A program made the position numbers and the translations under genes. Below the pieces are notes generated by a model. The model did no database searches, was not told the origin of the DNA, and saw only the letters and a list, made by a program, of their open reading frames with translations. Below, one piece after another: positions 56,134 through 64,000 of a stretch of 64,000 nucleotides of DNA; within the stretch, counting starts at the first letter, position 1; every line of letters begins with the position of its first letter. Source of the DNA: Marinifilum sp. N1E240 (GTDB taxonomy: Bacteria; Bacteroidota; Bacteroidia; Bacteroidales; Marinifilaceae); assembly GCF_009295825.1 (NCBI RefSeq), contig NZ_WHKF01000001.1, forward strand, positions 1-64,000, written 5' to 3'.

Positions 56134-56167
56134 AAGCCCGAATCCATTGGATTCGGGCTTTTATTTT
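56134..56167 (+). terminator. Terminator of the receptor operon
   Basis: Twelve-pair stem AAGCCCGAATCC (56134-56145) / GGATTCGGGCTT (56149-56160), loop ATT, then TTATTTT. Confidence 0.9.
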
Positions 56168-56394
56168 GATATAAACCCCAATATAACGATACTTACAGTG
56201 GCAATTATTAGTCTTTTATCATGATTAAAACTACAGAGCTATGGAATCATTCTATGTAGTTTTATTAATTACATTCCTAGGTATAGTACACTGTAAATTT
56301 CATTTTTGTTGTCTTCTTAATCATGAAGGGTTTTATAGTATTCAAAATCAGTCTTGGATGTAAGTTGAATAGTTTTCATTATCGTGTATACTAA

Positions 56395-56517
56395 TTTTTA
56401 GAGCAAGGTTATTCTTTTGAAGGAGTAGCACATTTGAATGGAGACAGTACGTTAGAATCGATTAAAAGATCAAATAGTACATGCGTTTTGTTTAAAGCAA
56501 TAAGACAAGAAGTATAG
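56395..56517 (+). pseudogene. Possible C-terminal gene fragment
   Basis: An open stretch without a start codon encodes about 40 residues with natural-looking composition (FLEQGYSFEGVAHLNGDSTL, then ESIKRSN and FKAIRQEV). It ends in TAG shortly before the endonuclease terminator. No family recognised and no upstream part found, so chance cannot be excluded. The rest of 56168-56522 shows nothing. Confidence 0.25.
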
Positions 56518-56522
56518 ATATT

Positions 56523-56555
56523 AAAAAAGGCTATTTCTTTAAAGAAATAGCCTTT
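56523..56555 (-). terminator. Terminator of the endonuclease gene
   Basis: Perfect 30-base palindrome (56526-56555; arms AAAGGCTATTTCTTT / AAAGAAATAGCCTTT) with six T on the minus strand. Confidence 0.88.
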
Positions 56556-56575
56556 GATTTATATTGTTGTAAATA

Positions 56576-58306
56576 TTATCTTTTTAGTAGTTTTTTAGTC
56601 AGTCGTTTTCCGTCTGAAGAGATAAAAGTAACGAAATACATTCCTTTAGGTAGATTACCCAATGAAATTCTAGTGTCAGGAGATTTTACCTCCATGATAT
56701 TTCGACCAGTTAGATTGGTAATATGAATAGAAATTACTTTATCCATATTGGTCAATTTTATTTCAGAAGTTGCAGGATTAGGGTAAAATGAAGGTTTTCC
56801 TTCAGCATACAAGTCATCAATTCCTGTTATAACCTCAGTTGTAAAAGTCCAGTCGGTATCAGAACTTATACCTTCAAAAGCAACTCCATTAGCACTTACA
56901 AAAGCATCATCGTCAATAAGAATATAATATTCTGTAGCACCTTCTAAATCTTCTGTTAACTCTATTGTAACCATTTCTCCATTAAATGTAGATGATGAGG
57001 CAGAAAGACTCATGACTTCATCGCCATTGTTGTATATAGTAATATTGCCATCACCAGCCTGAACATCTTTATCGAAAGTTAATTCTAGATCGGTATCAAC
57101 GGAAATATTATTGCTGTTGTCTTCTGGAGAAAACTCTACCAATTCCGGTGCACTATAGGTTGCAGTAAACGACCAGGTATTCTTATCGGATATTCCATCA
57201 AATGTGTTGGATGAGGCATCAATAATCGCTCCATTATCAATTAATACGTAATATTTAACACCTTCTTCAAATTTAGCTTCTGCATTAATTAGAAGTTGTT
57301 TTCCTGAATAGGAAAGACGTACACTTGGTATGGTTAAGGTTTCAAAAACAGAATCGTCGTTGTATCTCTTGATAGTGACATTTCCAGTTCCTTCCTTAAC
57401 ATCTTCATTAAATTTGATAATCAAATTAGCAGTTAATGAAACACCAGTACTTTCATTAACAGGAGATAATTCCGTTACTTCAGGACTATCGGTATCAGGT
57501 GCCCATACTTCTTCAACCCATTCAGGATGATCAATAAACGGATTTCTGTTTCCTTGAATGGTGTACACTTTTTCGTTACGAGCCAATTCTGCTGCATCAA
57601 CCGGATCTTGCGTATTCCATTCTTTAAGTGTTGCCAATTTACCAAAGTAAGGTTCTGTATAATTATCCTTACTGTAGCTCATGTCGTTGGTCATTTCAAG
57701 ATCGGGCTCACCATTTTCTCCTTCATAACGAACAGCCATGTAGAGAATCATTCTGGCAATATCACCTTTAACAACATCGCGAGGTTCCCACGAATCGCTA
57801 TCATAGTTACATTCTGTAGCTTCTGAATGTGGATTTCCACCATTGTCGTAAAATAGATTACTACGTGAAGTATTTACGCTTCTATCGCATGGTCGAAGAT
57901 GATGAATGTCAGTTCCTGCACCTCTGTCGGTTCCAAAATCACCATGTGATTTAGCCCAGATATGTTCTCGATTCCATGAATCATTATCTCCTGAACCATC
58001 ATCCTGATGTGATTTAGCTTCACTTCTTCCAGTGTAAATCAGTAATACATTATCAGTATTCGATGGATCTTCATCAGTAATTTTAAGTGCTTCCCAAACA
58101 TTATATTGGTCGCCTGCTTCTTTACTTGTGTAAGGAAGTTCGGTATGTCCTTTAATAATGTTATGCAGAGCATTTTTCAATTCAACACCAGTTTTACCTG
58201 TTGCAGATTGATAGTATTCTTCTGTGCTTTGAGCATAAATAATACTGCTTATGCTTAAAAGAGCACAAAGAATTAGAAGAGATTTTGAGTGTAAAAATTT
58301 TATCAT
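56576..58306 (-). CDS. Secreted endonuclease I family protein with T9SS sorting domain
   Basis: 576 residues. Signal peptide (to about 25), then an endonuclease I domain (about 27-265): SWNREHIWAKSHGDFG and GTDIHHLRPCDRSVNTSRSN contain the His and metal ligands of the EndA/Vvn type. Two Ig-like Big_5 domains follow (about 270-380 and 385-490; SPVNESTGVSLTANLIIKF, SPEDNSNNISVDTDLELTF). The C-terminal T9SS domain begins near FYPNPATSEIKL. Likely exported and cell-surface anchored or released, degrading extracellular DNA/RNA. Convergent with the receptor/lipoprotein operon. Confidence 0.95.
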   Translation of the reverse strand: MIKFLHSKSLLILCALLSISSIIYAQSTEEYYQSATGKTGVELKNALHNIIKGHTELPYTSKEAGDQYNVWEALKITDEDPSNTDNVLLIYTGRSEAKSHQDDGSGDNDSWNREHIWAKSHGDFGTDRGAGTDIHHLRPCDRSVNTSRSNLFYDNGGNPHSEATECNYDSDSWEPRDVVKGDIARMILYMAVRYEGENGEPDLEMTNDMSYSKDNYTEPYFGKLATLKEWNTQDPVDAAELARNEKVYTIQGNRNPFIDHPEWVEEVWAPDTDSPEVTELSPVNESTGVSLTANLIIKFNEDVKEGTGNVTIKRYNDDSVFETLTIPSVRLSYSGKQLLINAEAKFEEGVKYYVLIDNGAIIDASSNTFDGISDKNTWSFTATYSAPELVEFSPEDNSNNISVDTDLELTFDKDVQAGDGNITIYNNGDEVMSLSASSSTFNGEMVTIELTEDLEGATEYYILIDDDAFVSANGVAFEGISSDTDWTFTTEVITGIDDLYAEGKPSFYPNPATSEIKLTNMDKVISIHITNLTGRNIMEVKSPDTRISLGNLPKGMYFVTFISSDGKRLTKKLLKR

Positions 58307-58480
58307 ATAATATGCCTTAACGTGTTCTTACTATATTGGTTGGTAGCATAAAATGGTTGTGTGGTTGAGAATACTACGAAAAAGCCATAGGAATGTGACA
58401 AATCGAAGTATAATATTGAGCGCAAATTATGAATTATCCTTTAGATGTCCTTATTTTCAGTGAACAATTTGATGAAAAAC

Positions 58481-58508
58481 CCAAAAAAAATCCCGCATTA
58501 GCGGGATT
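58481..58508 (-). terminator. Terminator of the POT transporter gene
   Basis: AATCCCGC (58489-58496) / GCGGGATT (58501-58508), loop ATTA, then eight T on the minus strand. Confidence 0.9.
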
Positions 58509-58533
58509 AAGAAATATTAATAAACTTTAATAG

Positions 58534-59973
58534 TTAATCTTTATTCTTTAAAAGTAGCTTGTCGTAAAAATAAAGTGCGATTACGGCAAAGAAACCGATA
58601 GCTAAAATTACATACCAAATATTCTCAGGTTGATGGGTAGTCCATAGATATTGAGTTAGTTCGTTTTGGTTCATGTTCATTAATTCACCTGCTTTATTAA
58701 AATAATCAGTCGTACTAAATTCTTTCGATATAGCAGGTATATCAAACCCTCTTGATTCTACTTCTCGAACCATCAAACTTACCTTATCAGACATGCTTCC
58801 GTATACATTTCCTGAAATGATACCTCCCAATGTACTGCCAACGAAAACAGGTAGAAAAGAACAGCCCATATAGAGTCCAACTTTATCTTTAGGTGCAATT
58901 CGACCAATGTATTCTGTAATTTTAGGAGAGCTTGCCATTTCACCAACAGAGAAGATGAAGATTGCTGCAATTACAAATAATACATTCTGTGTCAGCAGTG
59001 TTAAAGCCATACCAATGGTACAAACTAGAATTCCACCCATCATTGCTTTTAAAGGCTTTAATTTCATTACAAGCGCCGAAATTATTATTTGAAAAATAAT
59101 AATGAACATTGCATCGAAGTTGACGATGAATTCAGCATCCATTTGTCCATTATGTCCATATGTTTTAGTAACAGCTGGCATAATTCCATTAAAAAAATTG
59201 TAAACAGAAGATGTATCAACCCATTGAGCTATGAACACAGGTAAGGTGAAGAACAGTTGATAATACATACTCCAAAAAGCTGCAACCAACAATAAGAAAA
59301 TTACAAATTTAAAATCACTTAGAGCTGTTGCGATATTTTTAAAAACATTTCCAATGGCTTCACTTAAAGATTCATTTTTAACTTCTCTTTCTGGTTCCTT
59401 ATAGAAAAGAATTAAAATGAAATTGATGAGAATTACACCAGCAGAGATGTAAAATACGGTTGTGTATCCACTGTCTTTATAGGCAAGTGTAACCAATGGA
59501 CCTATAAAGGCACCAATATTTACCATCATGTAAAAGATTCCAAAACCAATAGATGAAGTCTCTTCATCAGTTGTTTTAGCAACAGTAGCAGATATGATTG
59601 GTTTAAAAAGAGCTGCACCTAAAGCAAGATACAAATACATTGCAAAAACACCTGCAAAGGTATTGAATAAAGGCAATGCAATAAATGCAGTGCTGTAAAT
59701 TACAAACGAGATTGCCAAGACTTTTTTGTAACCGTACTTATCGGCAATTGCACCAGTAATAACAGGTAGAAAATATAAAATACCAGTTCCAACACCCATA
59801 ATAATACCTTTTTGTGCTTGCGATAAACCCAGAGCGCCAATATCAGTCGATCCTGTTAGGTAATTGGCAAAAAGCATGAAAAATCCATACCATGCCCAGC
59901 GTTCGAACAGTTCTATAGTGTTGGCTACCCAAAAGGTTTTGGGAAATTTTTTAAAAACTTTAACAATACTCAT
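58534..59973 (-). CDS. POT/PTR2-type major facilitator transporter
   Basis: 479 residues, 12 or so membrane helices. FWVANTIELFERWAWYGFFM is the ExxERF-like start of the proton-dependent oligopeptide transporter family, with GAIADKYGYKKVLAIS as the A-motif loop and FYMMVNIGAFIGP as another family block. Probable di/tripeptide uptake by proton symport; the substrate is unproven. Lies 37 bases after the PAP2 phosphatase gene. Confidence 0.88.
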   Translation of the reverse strand: MSIVKVFKKFPKTFWVANTIELFERWAWYGFFMLFANYLTGSTDIGALGLSQAQKGIIMGVGTGILYFLPVITGAIADKYGYKKVLAISFVIYSTAFIALPLFNTFAGVFAMYLYLALGAALFKPIISATVAKTTDEETSSIGFGIFYMMVNIGAFIGPLVTLAYKDSGYTTVFYISAGVILINFILILFYKEPEREVKNESLSEAIGNVFKNIATALSDFKFVIFLLLVAAFWSMYYQLFFTLPVFIAQWVDTSSVYNFFNGIMPAVTKTYGHNGQMDAEFIVNFDAMFIIIFQIIISALVMKLKPLKAMMGGILVCTIGMALTLLTQNVLFVIAAIFIFSVGEMASSPKITEYIGRIAPKDKVGLYMGCSFLPVFVGSTLGGIISGNVYGSMSDKVSLMVREVESRGFDIPAISKEFSTTDYFNKAGELMNMNQNELTQYLWTTHQPENIWYVILAIGFFAVIALYFYDKLLLKNKD

Positions 59974-60010
59974 TTTGTGTTTTTTTTGGTTGTATAGGTT
60001 GTTTGTTGTC

Positions 60011-60754
60011 TTAAAATTTAATTACAATTCCATTTCCATTGAAAATCACTCTTTGGTTTTTTCTTTTGTGAAAATAAAGACCTGCAAAGTAGCCAATTCC
60101 TCCTCCTAAAACAACATCGGAAAACCAATGGCGGTTTCGGTACATACGTGATAAACTAACTGATGCAGGAATTAAGTAAATCCATTTGCTATATTCTTCG
60201 GCAAAAGGAGTGAACACAGACCATGCCACAAATGCATGTCCAGAAGGAAAAGATTTGGTATTGTTATTGGTACCACCGAATGCATCAAAATGCATATTTC
60301 CTCGGTTTTGATCAGGGCGAGATCTTCCAGCAATCATTTTAATTCCTTCCGTTAAAATGGCTCCTGTTAGTAAAGCTTTTCCCGAGTTTATTGCTGTGTT
60401 CGAAAGTCTCTCATCTTTAATAACAGCACCGATAGCCCAGGTGGCAATGATTGAGGGAGCTATTATTTTTTTTTCTCCAAATTCATTAAAAAAATCGGTG
60501 TAATTTTTTAAACCAGAATTTTGATTTGCCTTTATTCTATCACTTGCCCATTCATCTATCAAAAAAGCACTACCCAGTAAACCTCCTAAAACAATCAGAT
60601 TTTTTTTAGAAAAGACTTGTTTGCCTAATCCTGGGTTTAGAATGTCTCTTGAGTTTTCAAAGTAGGGTATTGAATCATTCTTTAATTGGCAATAAGCCTT
60701 AGTTTGAAAGGATAGTATTATAGCAAATACTAGTAAATAGTGGTAGTTCTTCAC
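60011..60754 (-). CDS. PAP2 family phosphatase
   Basis: 247 residues with signal peptide. Three-part phosphatase motif is intact: KMIAGRSRPDQ, SFPSGHAF and SRMYRNRHWFSDVVLGG. These enzymes cleave phosphate from lipids such as undecaprenyl diphosphate or phosphatidate on the outer side of the membrane; the substrate is not shown. Probably cotranscribed with the POT transporter. Confidence 0.92.
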   Translation of the reverse strand: MKNYHYLLVFAIILSFQTKAYCQLKNDSIPYFENSRDILNPGLGKQVFSKKNLIVLGGLLGSAFLIDEWASDRIKANQNSGLKNYTDFFNEFGEKKIIAPSIIATWAIGAVIKDERLSNTAINSGKALLTGAILTEGIKMIAGRSRPDQNRGNMHFDAFGGTNNNTKSFPSGHAFVAWSVFTPFAEEYSKWIYLIPASVSLSRMYRNRHWFSDVVLGGGIGYFAGLYFHKRKNQRVIFNGNGIVIKF

Positions 60755-60776
60755 GAGATATATTTTAGAATCTCAA

Positions 60777-60784
60777 CAAAAATA
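60777..60784 (-). promoter_or_regulatory. Candidate -7 box of the PAP2-POT operon
   Basis: TATTTTTG on the minus strand, 22 bases before the PAP2 start. TTG lies 24 bases upstream, slightly too far. Confidence 0.4.
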
Positions 60785-60926
60785 GAAGAAATTTTGAATA
60801 GGGAAGAGCAAAAATGAAAAAAGCATCCGCAAGGGATTACTTCTTTGAGCTCTTCTTTTATGACTTGAGCCTATCCCAACTTGTAAGGATTAATTAATGG
60901 TCAGAATTGGAAGAAAAAATAGATAT

Positions 60927-60955
60927 AAAAAAAAGCCACCCGTAATGGATGGCTT
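60927..60955 (-). terminator. Terminator of the tRNA-Asn operon
   Basis: AAGCCACCC (60933-60941) / GGATGGCTT (60947-60955) with one G-T pair, then a T-run on the minus strand. Confidence 0.8.
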
Positions 60956-60962
60956 CTAGTTG

Positions 60963-61036
60963 CTCCCCCTCTAGGACTTGAACCTAGGACCCCCTGATTA
61001 ACAGTCAGGTGCTCTAACCAGCTGAGCTAAGGAGGA
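60963..61036 (-). tRNA. tRNA-Asn (GTT), third in operon
   Basis: 74 bases. Acceptor TCCTCCT / AGGGGGA, D-arm AGCTCAGCTGGTTAGAGC, anticodon stem CTGACTGTTAATCAG with anticodon GTT, T-arm TAGGTTCAAGTCCTA. CCA is not encoded. Same sequence as the middle copy. Confidence 0.97.
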
Positions 61037-61085
61037 GTATAAACTCCTAATGATATTTTACAACCGTTTAGGTCGGTTTTTATTG

Positions 61086-61159
61086 CTCCCCCTCTAGGAC
61101 TTGAACCTAGGACCCCCTGATTAACAGTCAGGTGCTCTAACCAGCTGAGCTAAGGAGGA
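61086..61159 (-). tRNA. tRNA-Asn (GTT), second in operon
   Basis: 74 bases, same as the 60963 copy. The three genes repeat every 123 bases together with their spacers (ACTCCTAATGATRTTTTRYAACCG-type sequence in two spacers), so they arose by tandem duplication. Confidence 0.97.
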
Positions 61160-61208
61160 GTATAAACTCCTAATGATGTTTTGTAACCGAATAGGTCGGT
61201 TTTTATTG

Positions 61209-61282
61209 CTCCCCCTCTAGGACTTGAACCTAGGACTCCCTGATTAACAGTCAGGTGCTCTAACCAGCTGAGCTAAGGAGGA
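61209..61282 (-). tRNA. tRNA-Asn (GTT), first in operon
   Basis: 74 bases. Differs from the other two by one base in the variable region (AGTCC against GGTCC on the tRNA strand). First to be transcribed. Confidence 0.97.
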
Positions 61283-61348
61283 GTATAAACTCCTTAATTT
61301 TCTTCTGTAGCTCACATTTGAACTACGTTCTTGATGAAAATTGCGATG

Positions 61349-61379
61349 CAAAACTAACAGGTTTTACTCAATAATCCAA
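61349..61379 (-). promoter_or_regulatory. Promoter of the tRNA-Asn operon
   Basis: On the minus strand, TTG (61377-61379), exactly 20 bases, then TAGTTTTG (61349-61356). The start would be near 61343, about 60 bases before the first tRNA. The rest of 61380-61608 shows nothing else. Confidence 0.8.
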
Positions 61380-61608
61380 CAGCTATTTCAAAATATTTTC
61401 AAAAAAGATCATTTTTTTTTCATCGATAAGAATGAGTTATTCTCTAAAATAAGACCTATGTATCTGTTTATCAATATTGATGATGTCTTAAAGGGTGTTT
61501 AGTAATTTTAGAGGGATTTTTAACAATTAGCAGTAAGGATTACTGGTAAGATGAAAAAAAGGTATATAAAAAACAGTTTATCACTTCAGGACAAGACAAA
61601 TTTTATTG

Positions 61609-61616
61609 TAATTTTG
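61609..61616 (+). promoter_or_regulatory. Candidate -7 box of kbl
   Basis: TAATTTTG, 45 bases before ATG 61662. The -33 region reads TTCA, a weak match. Confidence 0.5.
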
Positions 61617-61661
61617 GATTGGAAATTTCAAATGAAATAAACATCTAAAACAACAATACAC

Positions 61662-62852
61662 ATGTACGGAAAATTCAAAGACTATCTTGCAGAAGAGATT
61701 CAAGGCATTAAAGATGCTGGTTTGTACAAAAACGAAAGAGTAATTACTACTCCTCAGGGAGCGGAAATTAAAGTTAATACTGGTGAAAGCGTATTGAATT
61801 TTTGCGCGAATAACTATTTAGGTTTATCGTCTCATTCGCGTGTTATGGAAGGTGCTAAAAAAGCATTGGATTCTCACGGATATGGAATGTCATCAGTTCG
61901 TTTTATTTGTGGTACAACTGATATCCACAAAGAACTGGAAGAGAAAATTGCAAAATTCTTCGGAATGGAAGATACCATTCTATATGCTGCTGCTTTCGAT
62001 GCAAATGGTGGTGTTTTTGAACCATTATTCACAAAAGATGACGCAATCATCTCTGATGAGTTGAATCACGCTTCTATTATTGATGGAGTTCGTTTGTGTA
62101 AAGCTGCTCGCTACCGTTACAAGCACGCTGATATGGCTGATTTGGAAGAACAATTAAAAGTTTCTCAAGCTCAGCGTTTCCGTATCATCGTTACCGATGG
62201 TGTTTTCTCTATGGATGGTGACATTGCTCGTTTGAACGAGATTTGTGACTTGGCAGATAAGTACAATGCATTGGTAATGGTTGACGATAGCCACGCTTCT
62301 GGATTTATTGGAAAAACGGGTCGTGGAACTCACGAGTATCACAACTGTATGGATCGTGTTGATATCATTACTTCAACATTAGGAAAAGCATTGGGTGGAG
62401 CACTTGGTGGATTTACAACTGGTAAGGCAGAAGTAATTGATATGTTACGTCAGCGTTCTCGTCCATATTTGTTCTCAAATTCATTGTCTCCGGTAATTGT
62501 AGGTGCTTCTATTGCAGTATTCGATATGTTGACAGAGTCAACGGAATTGCGCGATAAGGTAATTTCTAATGCACAATATTTTAAAGAAGGATTATTGAAA
62601 GCTGGTTTTGATGTTAAGCCATCTGATTCTGCTATTAATGCTTTGATGCTTTACGATGCGGTATTGTCTCAGCAATTTGCTGCTAAATTATTAGATGAAG
62701 GAATTTATGTAATTGGATTCTATTATCCGGTTGTACCAAAAGGACAAGCTAGAATTCGTATTCAACTTTCTGCAGCTCACGAACAAGCTCATTTGGATAA
62801 GGCTTTAGCTGCTTTCATTAAGATTGGAAAAGAATTGAAAGTAATTGAGTAA
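61662..62852 (+). CDS. kbl: Glycine C-acetyltransferase
   Basis: 396 residues, the length of 2-amino-3-ketobutyrate CoA ligase. Segments match Kbl closely: [101 protein letters not shown] (PLP lysine) and [15 protein letters not shown]. Converts 2-amino-3-ketobutyrate and CoA to glycine and acetyl-CoA in threonine breakdown. The partner threonine dehydrogenase is not in the window. The related serine palmitoyltransferase of sphingolipid makers is less similar. Confidence 0.95.
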   Translation: MYGKFKDYLAEEIQGIKDAGLYKNERVITTPQGAEIKVNTGESVLNFCANNYLGLSSHSRVMEGAKKALDSHGYGMSSVRFICGTTDIHKELEEKIAKFFGMEDTILYAAAFDANGGVFEPLFTKDDAIISDELNHASIIDGVRLCKAARYRYKHADMADLEEQLKVSQAQRFRIIVTDGVFSMDGDIARLNEICDLADKYNALVMVDDSHASGFIGKTGRGTHEYHNCMDRVDIITSTLGKALGGALGGFTTGKAEVIDMLRQRSRPYLFSNSLSPVIVGASIAVFDMLTESTELRDKVISNAQYFKEGLLKAGFDVKPSDSAINALMLYDAVLSQQFAAKLLDEGIYVIGFYYPVVPKGQARIRIQLSAAHEQAHLDKALAAFIKIGKELKVIE

Positions 62853-62871
62853 GAGATATTTCTATAGATTT

Positions 62872-62913
62872 AATGAGGTGTCAGTTATTTTGTAACTTTT
62901 ACCTCATTTTTTT
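62872..62913 (+). terminator. Terminator of kbl
   Basis: AATGAGGT (62872-62879) / ACCTCATT (62901-62908), with an inner AGTTA/TAACT stem, followed by five more T. Confidence 0.75.
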
Positions 62914-62931
62914 ACATCATATTCTATTGTC

Positions 62932-63585
62932 ATGAGAAACTTTGTTCTAATTCTGTGTTTTTCTATTCTTTCGGTATCAGGATATTCACAATATTATAAA
63001 GATCAAACTTATTTTATTGGAGCATCTTTAGGCTATCAATATCCATTGGGAGATTTTGGTGATCAGGCGAAAGCTGGTCCTTCTTTTCGTTTAACTGCTC
63101 AAAAAATGTTGAACAAGAAATTAAGTGTTGGAGCAGAATTATCCTATAGTTTATTGGGACAGGATAAGTTTTGGGATGGAAGTCATTTGGGAAAATATAA
63201 TGTCGATTACAATATTGGTTCGGCTCTGCTACGAGCTTCGTATTATTTCGACAGTTGGGATCGAGATTTCAGACCCTATGCATCATTGGCGTTTGGATAC
63301 TACTATTATCGAAATAAGATCGATTTTACGGCTACTTCAGGTGGAACAAGCAATCAGGATAGAACGATAACAGAAAACAAGGTAGGATTGGCTCCTAACG
63401 TGGGATTTTTATATCATTTATCAGATAGCTGGAGCTTTGATATGAATTTGAGATTTACCTACATTCCTAATTTCCCAGATTCGGTTTCGGCAAAGGATGA
63501 GTACGGAGAGACCTATCAATATTTCTTAGGTTTTGATAAAATATCTCTCCCTGAATTGTCAGTAGGACTGTTCTATCGCTTTTAG
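62932..63585 (+). CDS. Outer-membrane beta-barrel protein (OmpW/OMP_b-brl type)
   Basis: 217 residues. Signal peptide (MRNFVLILCFSILSVSGYSQ). Short barrel: FIGASLGYQYPLGDFGDQAK, LSVGAELSYSLLG, PYASLAFGYYYYRNK, VGLAPNVGFLYHLSDSW, ending in LSVGLFYRF with terminal Phe. About eight strands. Porin or surface protein of unknown role. Its stop overlaps the convergent kinase stop by four bases (TTAG). Confidence 0.82.
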   Translation: MRNFVLILCFSILSVSGYSQYYKDQTYFIGASLGYQYPLGDFGDQAKAGPSFRLTAQKMLNKKLSVGAELSYSLLGQDKFWDGSHLGKYNVDYNIGSALLRASYYFDSWDRDFRPYASLAFGYYYYRNKIDFTATSGGTSNQDRTITENKVGLAPNVGFLYHLSDSWSFDMNLRFTYIPNFPDSVSAKDEYGETYQYFLGFDKISLPELSVGLFYRF

Positions 63586-64000
63586 AACAATCCGTGAATT
63601 TTTGCTTCTACTTTATCAACAATGCTGTTTAAATCTGCAGGATTGTCAAGGAAATCAATATTATCTGCATCAATAATCAGAAGGTTTCCGTGCGTGTATT
63701 CGCTAATCCATTTTTCATATCGGTCATTTAGATTTTTAAGATAATCCAAACGAATGGTTTCCTCATAATCGCGACCACGTTTTTGAATCTGACTTACTAA
63801 AGTTGGGACCGACGATTTTAAATAAATCAATAAATCTGGAGCTTGAACCATTGAGCCCATCAATTTGAACAAATTGCAATAGTTTTGAAAATCACGCTCC
63901 GACATTAAGCCCATATCGTAAAGATTGGGAGCAAAAATCATTGCATCTTCGTAGATTGTACGATCTTGTACAACATTTTTACCAGAGTTACGAATTTCCA
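63582..64000 (-). CDS. Deoxynucleoside kinase (5' end outside window)
   Basis: 139 residues are visible, and the frame runs off the window end with no start. The first visible part includes VVQDRTIYEDAMIFA, the DR(S/T)IYED motif of the dCK/dGK/TK2 family. Later, PDLLIYLKSSVPTLVSQIQK and RGRDYEETIRLDYLKNLN supply the lid and helix. Phosphorylates deoxynucleosides for nucleotide salvage; which base cannot be said. The P-loop lies outside the window. Confidence 0.9.
   Translation of the reverse strand, partial: EIRNSGKNVVQDRTIYEDAMIFAPNLYDMGLMSERDFQNYCNLFKLMGSMVQAPDLLIYLKSSVPTLVSQIQKRGRDYEETIRLDYLKNLNDRYEKWISEYTHGNLLIIDADNIDFLDNPADLNSIVDKVEAKIHGLF

Noticed and set aside
61062-61082. AACCG-TTTAGGT-CGGTTTTTA hairpins between the tRNA genes as terminators
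   Set aside because: The T-run is on the strand opposite to tRNA transcription, so they would not end the tRNA transcript.
61662-62852. Serine palmitoyltransferase
   Set aside because: Bacteroidota have this paralogue, but the segments here match 2-amino-3-ketobutyrate CoA ligase nearly block for block.

Overview
The window comes from a low-GC member of the Bacteroidota, probably a marine, anaerobic or facultative Bacteroidales/Marinilabiliales-type organism (inference). The evidence is the TAnnTTTG-type -7 promoter boxes, often with TTG about 20 bases upstream; two proteins with type IX secretion C-terminal domains; a TonB-dependent receptor with a surface lipoprotein; many lipoproteins and beta-barrels; and a three-gene succinate dehydrogenase/fumarate reductase of the Bacteroidota type. 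No phage, plasmid, CRISPR array or intact insertion sequence was found. The only mobile-element trace is an ISL3-type transposase remnant near 16.3 kb.

Layout. 0-5.2 kb: the end of a large Calx-beta/cadherin T9SS surface protein, an unknown lipoprotein and an RlpA-like protein. 5.2-8.6 kb: sdhCAB on the minus strand with a good promoter. 8.9-13.0 kb: an alpha/beta hydrolase, a 5'-nucleotidase-family lipoprotein, a DUF1289 protein and a MarR regulator/membrane-protein pair with a double palindromic operator. 13.08-13.67 kb: three tandem copies of a unit that looks like a small-RNA gene, with a -7 box, about 92 transcribed bases and a strong terminator. 13.7-17.8 kb: a Pif1-like helicase and an outer-membrane porin. 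17.8-26.1 kb: a CstA-type transporter in operon with that porin, next to two tandemly duplicated sensor kinase/response regulator pairs. 26.2-31.4 kb: an M49-like peptidase, a C1-like peptidase, a decayed 42-bp satellite and a SulP transporter. 31.7-36.6 kb: a small conserved-looking protein, dxs, an OmpA-like lipoprotein, a four-helix-bundle protein and a BtpA-family protein. 36.6-40.9 kb: the translation cluster rplM-rpsI-rpsB-tsf-pyrH-frr. 41.3-49.4 kb: a beta-barrel protein, an M16 protease, a PadR/PspC/DUF4252 envelope operon and a ferredoxin. 49.6-58.3 kb: typA, a TonB-dependent receptor, a repeat lipoprotein and a secreted endonuclease I. 58.5-64 kb: a POT transporter, a PAP2 phosphatase, three tandem tRNA-Asn genes, kbl, an outer-membrane protein and the end of a deoxynucleoside kinase.

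How the parts may work together. The most unusual structure is the tandem small-RNA array. Each predicted RNA is antisense to a sequence that looks like a TonB-receptor leader plus start codon. The actual TonB-dependent receptor at 52.2 kb carries a matching 12-base block and ATGAAAAA start, so trans regulation of outer-membrane proteins is a testable idea. The receptor, its repeat lipoprotein, the secreted endonuclease and the nucleotidase lipoprotein at 9.9 kb could together scavenge extracellular nucleic acid. The CstA/porin operon is probably controlled by one or both neighbouring sensor systems. These functional links are inferences from gene order and motifs.
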